Source of the DNA: a virus | Strand: one strand, 5' to 3' | Virus record (IMG/VR): IMGVR_UViG_3300032307_000133 | Span: 1 to 20,457 of that record | DNA length: 20,457 nucleotides | Shown here: positions 1-6,541 of the stretch, one piece after another | How positions within the stretch are numbered: position 1 is the first letter of the stretch | How the letters are laid out: each line of letters starts with the position of its first letter | Notes under the pieces: model-generated | What the model was told of the DNA's origin: nothing | Database searches by the model: none | What the model saw: only the letters and a program-made list of their open reading frames with translations | Program-made: the position numbers and the translations under genes

Positions 1-278
1 CTGATTATTACTGCTTGGCGAGCATCGTTTAGTAACGGGTAAATGTGGAGGGTGTTGATGTGTTCGCGTAGGTTTTTTTCGTGCGATGCAATTAAAGAAT
101 CTAGTTTTTTATTTCCAGATTCGAGAGTCATTGAAATTTCTGGAAGTGGCGCATCTTTTTCGCCGCACTTAAAGCCCCATCCAATTGTTGGATAGTTTTC
201 AGAGCAGTAGTACGGCCTGCTCTTGAATACTCCAGACTCTTCATCGAGCTTGATTATTTTCTCAATGTATTTATTCAC
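1..278 (-). CDS. Endolysin, T4-lysozyme-like (GH24), N-terminal part
   Basis: The first 92 residues of a muramidase-type endolysin, cut by the left window edge. It should cleave peptidoglycan glycan strands at the end of infection. The N-terminus carries a KLDEE motif (K10-E14), where E13 or E14 would match catalytic E11 of T4 lysozyme, and YYCSENYPTIGWG (23-35), where T31 matches T26. The position of T4 Asp20 is Cys25; T4 lysozyme is known to tolerate Cys at this site, so activity is likely. NDARQAVII (84-92) matches the conserved helix of the C-terminal lobe. No signal peptide is seen, so release should depend on a holin. The start is GTG, overlapping the upstream stop as GTGA, with an AGGGG ribosome site 8 bases before it. 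The family assignment rests on motif recognition only. Confidence 0.85.
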   Translation of the reverse strand, partial: MNKYIEKIIKLDEESGVFKSRPYYCSENYPTIGWGFKCGEKDAPLPEISMTLESGNKKLDSLIASHEKNLREHINTLHIYPLLNDARQAVII

Positions 279-508
279 TGTTCGCCCCTATTGCGCTGCA
301 ACGATTCGTAGATTTTAAATATGAATCCGAAAAGGCCGGTTAGAAGTCCGGCGAGGATGCCAACATACCACTCTGTTTTGTCGCATGTAGGGTCGAGAAT
401 TTCTTTTAGCAGAAGCCAGCCCGCACCACACATAAGCCCAGCAATCACAAGGGGGGCGACATTCCAGCGAAGCAACTCTTTTCTTAGTGACTCAATCGCG
501 TCGCGCAT
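275..508 (-). CDS. Two-helix membrane protein, holin or antiholin candidate
   Basis: A 77-residue protein with two predicted membrane helices (about residues 17-35 and 48-67) and a short charged tail (IYESLQRNRGEQ). Size and topology fit class II holins, which open the inner membrane so the endolysin can reach peptidoglycan. It sits directly upstream of the lysozyme gene, to which it is coupled by a GTGA overlap, and overlaps the preceding holin-like gene by 17 bases. The ATG at 508 was chosen over an upstream in-frame TTG because AAGAAGGG lies at good spacing before it. Which of the adjacent membrane proteins is the holin and which an antiholin cannot be told from sequence. Confidence 0.7.
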   Translation of the reverse strand: MRDAIESLRKELLRWNVAPLVIAGLMCGAGWLLLKEILDPTCDKTEWYVGILAGLLTGLFGFIFKIYESLQRNRGEQ

Positions 509-773
509 CGGAAACCCTTCTTTTTTTGTTAGCCTCGCGCTGCGCAATATCAAGCTGCAGCTGTAGAATTTGAGTTTCTAGATCTAATTTCTTTGTGTTT
601 TTGCGCCAGTATTGAATCATGACTAGGGATAATATGCCTCCGATTAACGACACTCCTTTACCTATGTCATCGGGAATCATGCCCACAAACGAAGCAAAGC
701 CGCTAGCGATTGTTCCCGCTGCTGTCACGCCCGCAACCTTTGCGCTTGCTGCGGCCTCTGCGATACGACTCAA
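492..773 (-). CDS. Holin-like protein with charged C-terminal tail
   Basis: A 93-residue protein. An Ala/Gly-rich hydrophobic stretch (about 11-33) is followed by MIPDDIGKG, a second hydrophobic helix (about 40-55) and then a highly charged, probably coiled tail (56-93, KKLDLETQILQLQLDI and on). This resembles small phage holins with two helices and a basic cytoplasmic end. The start appears to be TTG, forming a TTGA overlap with the stop of the upstream gene. AGGGGG lies about 9 bases before it, and no in-frame ATG occurs before residue 31, which would cut off the first helix. The position in the lysis block supports a holin role; the exact family is not certain. Confidence 0.72.
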   Translation of the reverse strand: MSRIAEAAASAKVAGVTAAGTIASGFASFVGMIPDDIGKGVSLIGGILSLVMIQYWRKNTKKLDLETQILQLQLDIAQREANKKRRVSDARRD

Positions 774-1189
774 CCGCGCATCCCCCTATAATTGCGACCG
801 AACAGGCGAGGCAAAACCCGATTATTAGTATTGTCATTATCTGCTCCAACCATCGCCGCTCCGAATATTCCTGCAATCCCAATTATAGCAAGCTCTGCGA
901 TGTAGGCGGCCATCTGTAATGTCGTGTAATGTGCTGCAATAAAAATTTCGTCGCGTAAACCCCAATTTGCTGCTATGTAACAGTTTGCTGCAATCAAACC
1001 AAGCTCAATAAGCGCTATCGCAAACGAATATATGCTTCGCGATAGCACCATCATCACAATGATCAACGCAAATGACCTGTATGCGTTCTCTCTCAAATTC
1101 CCCAGCTCTGTATATGCCCCGTCATAGTAAACTGGGAAGTTAAAACAAAGCAGAACGGCTATGAGAGCAATTGCGATGCGTATCAACAT
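770..1189 (-). CDS. Four-helix membrane protein of unknown function
   Basis: A 139-residue, strongly hydrophobic protein with four likely membrane segments (about 3-20, 38-52, 54-73 and 90-115) and a basic C-terminus (NRVLPRLFGRNYRGMRG). The ATG has AAGG about 7 bases upstream. It is the first membrane gene of the lysis block and shares a TTGA junction with the holin-like gene, so it is probably made together with it. I do not recognise a family. It could modulate lysis or exclude superinfecting phage, but nothing in the sequence decides this. The composition is ordinary for an inner membrane protein, and no signal peptidase or lipoprotein motif is seen. Confidence 0.65.
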   Translation of the reverse strand: MLIRIAIALIAVLLCFNFPVYYDGAYTELGNLRENAYRSFALIIVMMVLSRSIYSFAIALIELGLIAANCYIAANWGLRDEIFIAAHYTTLQMAAYIAELAIIGIAGIFGAAMVGADNDNTNNRVLPRLFGRNYRGMRG

Positions 1190-1192
1190 AAG

Positions 1193-1267
1193 TTAAGCCT
1201 TTGGTTTTTTAACTGGCTTATCTGTTGGCTTTGATTGCGGTCTAACGGGTTTAGATTTTGTGGCCAT
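1193..1267 (-). CDS. Tiny Lys/Pro-rich peptide
   Basis: An open frame of 24 codons (MATKSKPVRPQSKPTDKPVK and four more residues) ending 3 bases before the next start. GAG lies 9 bases before the chosen ATG; a second in-frame ATG two codons earlier would be too close to it. The composition is extreme, with eleven Lys or Arg-type and proline-rich repeats of the form KP, so the product would be very basic and disordered. It could be a real peptide, a leader peptide for the lysis genes, or chance. Its location in an otherwise empty gap between the tail and lysis modules makes it plausible. No family is recognised. Confidence 0.4.
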   Translation of the reverse strand: MATKSKPVRPQSKPTDKPVKKPKA

Positions 1268-1295
1268 TTGCATATTCTCGGTTGTGTGCTAAATT
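1268..1295 (+). promoter_or_regulatory. Candidate plus-strand promoter with inverted repeat
   Basis: TTGCAT (1268-1273) and TAAATT (1290-1295) are separated by 16 bases, and TG sits one base before the second hexamer as in an extended -10. The inverted repeat GCTAA (1288-1292) and TTAGC (1299-1303) covers the -10 and the expected start site. The direction is opposite to every gene in the window. This is inferred from consensus only. Confidence 0.3.
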
Positions 1296-1301
1296 AAATT
1301 A

Positions 1302-1347
1302 GCTGTCTTGGAAACCAGCCGCCTCGCCCGTTAATTCGGGCTTTTTT
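1302..1347 (+). ncRNA. Candidate small plus-strand RNA
   Basis: Lies between a consensus-like plus-strand promoter and a plus-strand intrinsic terminator, giving a predicted transcript of about 46 nt. A first weak hairpin could form from GCTG (1302-1305) with CAGC (1316-1319), and the terminator makes the second. It would be antisense to the leader of the lysis genes and to the last bases of the tail gene ending at 1346. There is no coding potential. It is reported because promoter, hairpins and terminator line up; expression is unproven. Confidence 0.25.
1326..1347 (+). terminator. Intrinsic terminator, plus orientation
   Basis: GCCCG (1326-1330), a six-base loop TTAATT and CGGGC (1337-1341) are followed by six T on the plus strand. 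On the minus strand, where the genes lie, no T-run follows the hairpin, so it does not look like a terminator for the tail operon. The T-run overlaps the stop codon of the tail-region gene. Confidence 0.55.
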
Positions 1348-1735
1348 ATAGTGGCACTCCATCCAAAATAACTTGAACTCTAGCAGGACTATCTAACAGA
1401 CCTCCAATAGACTGCAAATAAACGCCAGCCTGTAGTGATCGATTATTTACTGCCAAAGATGGCGCATCTTTAAATGACTTAAAAGTCGATCTAAGCGCAT
1501 CTCGGTAAGTAAAACCTGCAAATGCCAACAATGTCGGGTGTGATTCTATATCGATTAAATCATCCCAAGATATCTCCGACTGAAGAAAAGAAAGATCGCC
1601 ATCAATAAAACTTTCGGCTTTATCGTTCCTCAACACTTCGCTCGGAGTCATTATTGCCTCGCGCCATTCGGTCTTGGTTATTCCGCTGGTTTTATGTGTT
1701 GGGCGAGGGCTTTGCGCTAGTTCAAAATTTTCCAT
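1346..1735 (-). CDS. Tail-region protein of unknown function
   Basis: A 129-residue soluble protein, the last gene before the lysis block. The ATG at 1735 follows the stop of the upstream gene by one base and has GAGGA 8 bases before it; a longer frame upstream would run into the previous gene. The N-terminal third is rich in charge (SGITKTEWREAIMTPSEVLR). The middle is acidic (IDGDLSFLQSEISWDDLIDI) and the C-terminus looks like beta structure (ARVQVILDGVPL). I recognise no family. Its place after the fibre genes would suit a fibre accessory protein or chaperone, but a separate virion protein is as likely. Confidence 0.7.
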   Translation of the reverse strand: MENFELAQSPRPTHKTSGITKTEWREAIMTPSEVLRNDKAESFIDGDLSFLQSEISWDDLIDIESHPTLLAFAGFTYRDALRSTFKSFKDAPSLAVNNRSLQAGVYLQSIGGLLDSPARVQVILDGVPL

Positions 1736-1736
1736 A

Positions 1737-2333
1737 TTAAATGTCCTCAAACATATATTGAGCTTTAAACCTTGAGCCAGATTCAGTATTTGAAGTTGAC
1801 CACTCAATCAAAATAGAATCTGTCCATGTCAACTTCGGAAACGAATGTTCAGCTGTCTGTGCGCGAGGGCCAGCAATACAAAAACCTTCACCAATGGCAT
1901 TTACTCCAGGTTGTGACTGGTCAAATACAACAACACCATCAATGGTTATTTTTAATCGCATAGTCCTTGACGTGGCTTCATTGACCCAAGCAGTAAAGTT
2001 ATGTAGATACCCAGCACCGCCACGGCTAAGAATTGGGTATAGAACCCCAGCTGTAAATGTTCCCGAACCTGTTACATTAACAAGCCCTTCTATAACATCG
2101 CAGACGGTCGCGTATCTATCGCCGCCAATAAAAGATGTAGCCCTAATGCCATGCGCTCTCCAGTTCGTTGTGTCTAAACTAGGGTCTGTTGCACCTGCGC
2201 CATTTGTTTTCCTTATGTATGCCTTAAATGATACAGGACTAATAACCTGCTGCCCTATGGTGTACGAACCGCCACTAATCCACAGCGGCTGATCGACTGA
2301 GCCTGCTGGGATTAAATTTGTCATATCCAACAT
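1737..2333 (-). CDS. Tail-associated protein with CBM-like N-terminus
   Basis: A 198-residue protein. Residues about 20-62 (GGSYTIGQQVISPVSFKAYI, ending in TNWRAHG) follow the pattern of the small aromatic carbohydrate-binding-like modules repeated in the neighbouring fibre: a GxxYxxGxxV opening and a TxxW ending. The remaining 130 residues look like a beta-sandwich, with alternating hydrophobic strands such as MRLKITIDGVVVFDQSQPG and ILIEWSTSNT. The start directly follows the stop of the fibre gene, with GGAG 7 bases before ATG, so it is co-translated with the fibre. It probably belongs to the host-recognition apparatus. The fold and its ligand are inferred. Confidence 0.72.
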   Translation of the reverse strand: MLDMTNLIPAGSVDQPLWISGGSYTIGQQVISPVSFKAYIRKTNGAGATDPSLDTTNWRAHGIRATSFIGGDRYATVCDVIEGLVNVTGSGTFTAGVLYPILSRGGAGYLHNFTAWVNEATSRTMRLKITIDGVVVFDQSQPGVNAIGEGFCIAGPRAQTAEHSFPKLTWTDSILIEWSTSNTESGSRFKAQYMFEDI

Positions 2334-3488
2334 TTAAATACTCCACTCATTAATCCCGTTAGATTTATAACGCAACCCGCTTCGATAGTTTAAATTATAA
2401 CGGACGCTTGTGTCTGTCCCTCCGTTATATCGAATAACGTCAGACCCAGATCGAGAAACGATAGGTTGATTGCCTTTGTATTGCTCAGGTTTTATAACAT
2501 CGACAAAACCGCCATTAGGAACTGATGATGCTAACGGTAAAGTGTAAGTCGATGAATCTGTAATATCATGCGCAGAATATGGCGTTAATGCTCCACCGCC
2601 TGACATAGTTCTCACTGTAGTTAAACGCGGCTCAGCTTGCCATTCTGGCTTCCACCAAACCTCTGCAGTATCCGCACTTGGCAGATTATTAAGATTTGCA
2701 GAATTCTTTGAAATATATCGCCGCTCCCCATCAAAAACATAATCACCAGCTGCGTAGGTTTTCCCCGCATTCCACTTAAAGCTATATTTTTCCTCTGCCC
2801 AAAATGCCTGTGATGTAGCTGGGTCATTACCTATATTTGACGATTGCTGAGAAACGTATCGATTTTCGCCAACATACACCGCCGCGCCAGCTGCGTAGGT
2901 TTTTGCAGAGTTCCAAATAAAGTGATCTTTCAGGTGATCCCAGTATGCGCTGTTTAAGCTTGGAGTTTGGCCGGTAGATGTTGCAATCGATTTATACCAA
3001 GCCCCTAAATACAAAACCCAATCATTGGTGACATACTCGCTTAGCAGGTTGTAATAGTCGGTTAGGTTGAATTGCTCCCAGCCAGCATCTACACCAGGCT
3101 CATTGTCTTGGTTCAAATCATCGAGACTTATCCAAAACAACCCACCATAAGAAACAATTTGATTTTCAAAGTATGACGTTTGCGAATTCCAAGGACTAAA
3201 CTCACCGGCAGCAGCAACGCCGCCAACAGGGTCAAAGGTTTGGATTATTGTCCCGTCTGTGTATTCGAGCTGGATTTTGTAATAGCGATTCTGCCCGAAG
3301 CAGGAAGGTACACGCCCACCAGCAAGCAATGGAAGCGGGTTTGCGTTAGGGTTTTGAAGATTGATGTCGGAAAATGAATCAATCTCGTCATTGGTTCCAG
3401 ATGCCAAAAACCGAAGCTGGCCATCAGTAAGCACCTCGCCGCCATCGCTGAAATACTGGGAAAATGCGTCTAGCAATCTAACGGCCAT
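2334..3488 (-). CDS. Tail fibre with repeated CBM5/12-like modules
   Basis: A 384-residue probable adhesin for host surface recognition. Residues 1-90 resemble the N-terminal particle-binding segment common to phage tail fibres: a YF.DGGEVL.DGQLRF start, NPNANPLPLLAGGRVP in the middle and a YTDGTIIQTFDPVGG end. Four modules of 33-45 residues follow (98-139, 153-185, 191-231, 238-282). Their pattern is W-N-x-x-x-x-Y-x-x-x-x-x-V-x-x-x-x-x-x-Y, ending in FW or WW, as in CBM5/12-like chitin-binding modules. The last two are the most alike (KTYAAGAAVY and KTYAAGDYVF). The C-terminal 85 residues resemble a beta-rich fibre tip. No beta-helix or hydrolase motif is seen, so it is unlikely to be an enzyme like the P22 tailspike. 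GAGGA precedes the ATG. Confidence 0.82.
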   Translation of the reverse strand: MAVRLLDAFSQYFSDGGEVLTDGQLRFLASGTNDEIDSFSDINLQNPNANPLPLLAGGRVPSCFGQNRYYKIQLEYTDGTIIQTFDPVGGVAAAGEFSPWNSQTSYFENQIVSYGGLFWISLDDLNQDNEPGVDAGWEQFNLTDYYNLLSEYVTNDWVLYLGAWYKSIATSTGQTPSLNSAYWDHLKDHFIWNSAKTYAAGAAVYVGENRYVSQQSSNIGNDPATSQAFWAEEKYSFKWNAGKTYAAGDYVFDGERRYISKNSANLNNLPSADTAEVWWKPEWQAEPRLTTVRTMSGGGALTPYSAHDITDSSTYTLPLASSVPNGGFVDVIKPEQYKGNQPIVSRSGSDVIRYNGGTDTSVRYNLNYRSGLRYKSNGINEWSI

Positions 3489-3509
3489 TATTTTTCCTCA
3501 CTTTGCTTA

Positions 3510-5375
3510 TCATTTAGGCGCCCTTATCATTTGGTTGCCCATCTTCTTGGCGCCACGCTGCCTATCTAGCAGCTCATTCATGGTCTTGTATTTATTGTCT
3601 GTATTAACACCCTTTAGCTTTTGGTATGCGGAGCCTGCCATATCCAACGCGGTATCAATTTTTGACTGACGAAGACCTTGTGTGACGCCTTTACCAACTT
3701 CGCTAGCGAATGAAGTATCTGCGGCAATCCCAAACTGCTTATCAAGAGTGTCTGCAAATTTTACCAGATTGGTTAGGTTGCCTGCACTCTCTGATCCATA
3801 TTGCATGGCAACATCATCGATATTTATCAGTGCATCACGAACACGCTCTGCGCTCTGCGCATTGCTCAAGATTCTGCGGGATAACCGGCCAAGAACTTGG
3901 GGCGAGTAATCAGCGTCAAGGTTAATTTTTTTGCCGACCAAATCCTGCACAGCATCGAGTGCGGTTTTTGTCTGCGCATAATCCTGATTTGCTGCACGGT
4001 AAGAATCAAAGTTTTCATCAAGGATAGTGTCAAGATCATGGCGCAAACCTTTTACTATCCTGTCTGTATTCCCCTTGAGCCCGCCAAGCGTAGAGCCGTA
4101 TGATGCCTGAGTATCGATGTACATCTTAAGCCGGTGAACATCAAAGGCGCTCGGGGTTTTGGTGTTATACATGCGGTCAATCAGGTTTTTAAGCACGCCC
4201 TGAGCCGATTTAAGCTCTGGAGTGTTGCCCTCTAGGTTTGAGCCTCGAAAGTTAATAGCGACACCGTTTTTGGCTGGCGTTATCTGCACGCCCAAATCAT
4301 CAGATACGCTTGCCAAAAATCTATCAACCGCTGGCGCAACATCAACGCGCTCGTTTTTCAGGGACTTTGCCGCTTCATTAATTGCCTCGCCAGCTTGCTT
4401 TTTGGCTCGCTTAACCTGCCAAACCTGCTTGGCAAACTCGTCGCCCATTTCAGCTAGCGGGCGATTATTAGCTTTAAATGTGTCGTCCTTTGTTCCCATT
4501 TGTGCAACGCGAAGCATCCGCGCGGCAACCTCAGCGGTTTTAGGGTCAAAGTTCTTAACTGACTGAACTGTCCCAGGCTCCCATTCCTGATCCATGGCTT
4601 TTTTTGCCGTGTCATCAGGCACCAGTTTGTAATCAGTGGCGCGCAACTCCATACCATGGACAGGCGTGCGCTTTGGCTCGATTCGATACTGTGCCAGCTC
4701 GTTCTCTGTTGAGCCTTCTTTGATTTTTTTAATTGTTTCGAGCTGCTTAGGATAGTTTGATGGCGACAATATCCCAAGCTCTTGCTTGGCCGCTTCGCCT
4801 GCTGATTTTATCCCCTGAGCTGCTGATGTGCGTAGCGCTGGAACTCCTGACCTAGCGGCATTACCCGCAATATTCATTTGAGCCGTAAGACCTGCTGCAC
4901 CAGCGAATGGGGCGGAAACTTCACCAAGCTTCCTGAGCATCTCTTGTGCTGCTGGTGATTTAGGAGAATAGGTGGCGCTACCACCAACATCTGCGGCACG
5001 CTGCTCGATTCTGTCAGCTGCTTCTTGCGTGCCAAATTGACCGCCCATTATCTCGCGCCCGCCCTGCTGTAGGGTTCCAGCAATATTACCAAGTAATCCA
5101 GTTGTTGCGCCGGTTGCCATTGTTGCGGCCACCTCTGGGATTGCCTTAAGCCTATCCATCATGCCAATTTTCTGAGCTTGTTGTGATGGCTGGCTTTGAG
5201 CATATACTTGGGCGACATAAGCATCCTGCTCGGGGCCTGGCACATCGGTATTCATTGGCTGCACTTGATCAAACTCACCCGCGCGTATGGCAGCAGCGAA
5301 TCTACGCGCCGCCGCAACATCACCGGCCTTGTCCGCATTTCTTAGCGCCTGCTCTAGTCGTTCTTTTGTCGCCAT
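3510..5375 (-). CDS. Ejection (internal virion) protein, gp16-like position
   Basis: A 621-residue protein, the last and largest of four ejection-type genes, comparable in length to P22 gp16 (609 residues). The N-terminus (about 4-34, ALRNADKAGDVAAARRFAAA) matches a short helical motif common at the start of phage internal virion proteins. Two Gly/Ala-rich hydrophobic stretches (79-101 and 152-173) could insert into membrane. The remainder is charged, helical and coiled-coil-like, with a conserved-looking YIDTQASYGSTLGGLKGNT segment. Proteins at this position are packaged in the capsid and expelled to help carry DNA across the envelope. The start overlaps the upstream stop by one base (TAATG). 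No lytic transglycosylase motif is apparent. The assignment leans on position and composition more than on clear homology. Confidence 0.72.
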   Translation of the reverse strand: MATKERLEQALRNADKAGDVAAARRFAAAIRAGEFDQVQPMNTDVPGPEQDAYVAQVYAQSQPSQQAQKIGMMDRLKAIPEVAATMATGATTGLLGNIAGTLQQGGREIMGGQFGTQEAADRIEQRAADVGGSATYSPKSPAAQEMLRKLGEVSAPFAGAAGLTAQMNIAGNAARSGVPALRTSAAQGIKSAGEAAKQELGILSPSNYPKQLETIKKIKEGSTENELAQYRIEPKRTPVHGMELRATDYKLVPDDTAKKAMDQEWEPGTVQSVKNFDPKTAEVAARMLRVAQMGTKDDTFKANNRPLAEMGDEFAKQVWQVKRAKKQAGEAINEAAKSLKNERVDVAPAVDRFLASVSDDLGVQITPAKNGVAINFRGSNLEGNTPELKSAQGVLKNLIDRMYNTKTPSAFDVHRLKMYIDTQASYGSTLGGLKGNTDRIVKGLRHDLDTILDENFDSYRAANQDYAQTKTALDAVQDLVGKKINLDADYSPQVLGRLSRRILSNAQSAERVRDALINIDDVAMQYGSESAGNLTNLVKFADTLDKQFGIAADTSFASEVGKGVTQGLRQSKIDTALDMAGSAYQKLKGVNTDNKYKTMNELLDRQRGAKKMGNQMIRAPK

Positions 5376-6538
5376 TAGTATTTACTCAACAAGTCTTCTA
5401 ATGATGGCTCACCCGTTGCCGCTGGAGGTGCGATACCTTGGGTGGCGCCAGCGGGGGCTGATTTCATTTGCTCTTGCTGCTGTTTGCGCCATGACGAAAT
5501 AAGGCTTTCGCCGGATCTTGTTCGCAGACTGCCGTTTTCTGATATGAAATTGGCTTTAAACTCTGAAAATTGAGCGCGCTTTTCATTTAAGCGAGCAACT
5601 GCTGATAACCAATTGGCAACGTATTCTGGCGACGCCTTTTCTGTTGGGAATGGCGCACGAACAATCTCAATATCACGATCAGTAGCAGGCCCGGGGGGAA
5701 GGTTCTTGATCGCCTCACTATTTACGATCTGCATTGCCTGTTTGCGAAGACCAGTAACCTCGTCTTGATTGCCGGTTTGTTCTTTGATGTATTCTGTCCA
5801 TGTTGATTTTAGGCCGCCAGACATTGCTGATTGCTTTATCTGGTCGGCTAGCGTCATGTATCTACTAGCATCAGCAGAAGCAGTTGCAGCCTCTGTGCTG
5901 GCCATATCAAGCTGTTTTTCCGCGTAGGCCGATAGATCCATTCCTTCACGCGAAATCATATTTAGCTTACGCCCAACAGCCTCTTTTTCAGGGCCTTCTG
6001 GCAATCTGTTGTAATACTCAATCTCTTGGATTGATGCTGGTGCCTGCCCTTGCGCTGCCATCGCTGGGTCTTGCTTCTTGAAGTCAAATTGCTCGCGCTT
6101 TAGATCAATTTGAGCTTGTTGGTATGGCGTCATTCTTTCCGCTTCTGGTGGCTGCCAGAATATAGCGCCAGCGTCTACCGTATCCTGTAGTCCGCGCTGC
6201 AATTGCTCAAACTTTGCAGGATCACCAGATACAAGCAAATCTTTCACGCGCAAAGAGTCAGAGGGATCACCCCCCAGCTTATTTATTGACTCGATGCGGT
6301 TATCGAGAAGCTTTACAGCCGCCCCCATCTTACCTCCACCAATCAATTTCTGCAGCTGGTAGGCATCTTGAACCATTGCTGCGTAGCGCTCTTTAGAAAG
6401 CATTTGCTGCTTCTGCTGCTGCGCTTCTTGCTCCTGCTGCTCAATCATGCGCCGCTGGTCTTGCTGTGCGTTAAATTGCGGCAAATTGCCGGACAATCCC
6501 GCGCTTACGGCCTGCAATAAAGTACCTATGTTCGCCAT
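5375..6538 (-). CDS. Ejection-type internal virion protein
   Basis: A 387-residue, mainly helical protein. Residues 24-50 form a Gln/Glu-rich coiled-coil (QQDQRRMIEQQEQEAQQQ). The middle has charged helices. The C-terminal third carries LPPGPATDRDIEIVRAPFPT followed by EYVANWL, a motif found in several phage internal proteins next to injection genes. The C-terminal tail is Ala/Pro-rich, with a final SLEDLLSKY. It starts 3 bases after the upstream stop with GGGAG before the ATG, and its stop overlaps the next start. Position among the other ejection proteins suggests a role in the DNA conduit; a scaffold-like or chaperone role for the neighbouring proteins is also possible. Confidence 0.68.
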   Translation of the reverse strand: MANIGTLLQAVSAGLSGNLPQFNAQQDQRRMIEQQEQEAQQQKQQMLSKERYAAMVQDAYQLQKLIGGGKMGAAVKLLDNRIESINKLGGDPSDSLRVKDLLVSGDPAKFEQLQRGLQDTVDAGAIFWQPPEAERMTPYQQAQIDLKREQFDFKKQDPAMAAQGQAPASIQEIEYYNRLPEGPEKEAVGRKLNMISREGMDLSAYAEKQLDMASTEAATASADASRYMTLADQIKQSAMSGGLKSTWTEYIKEQTGNQDEVTGLRKQAMQIVNSEAIKNLPPGPATDRDIEIVRAPFPTEKASPEYVANWLSAVARLNEKRAQFSEFKANFISENGSLRTRSGESLISSWRKQQQEQMKSAPAGATQGIAPPAATGEPSLEDLLSKY

Positions 6539-6541
6539 TAC

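Noticed and set aside
1326-1347. Terminator for the minus-strand tail operon
   Set aside because: The hairpin has its T-run only on the plus strand; on the minus strand it is followed by GAGGCGGC.
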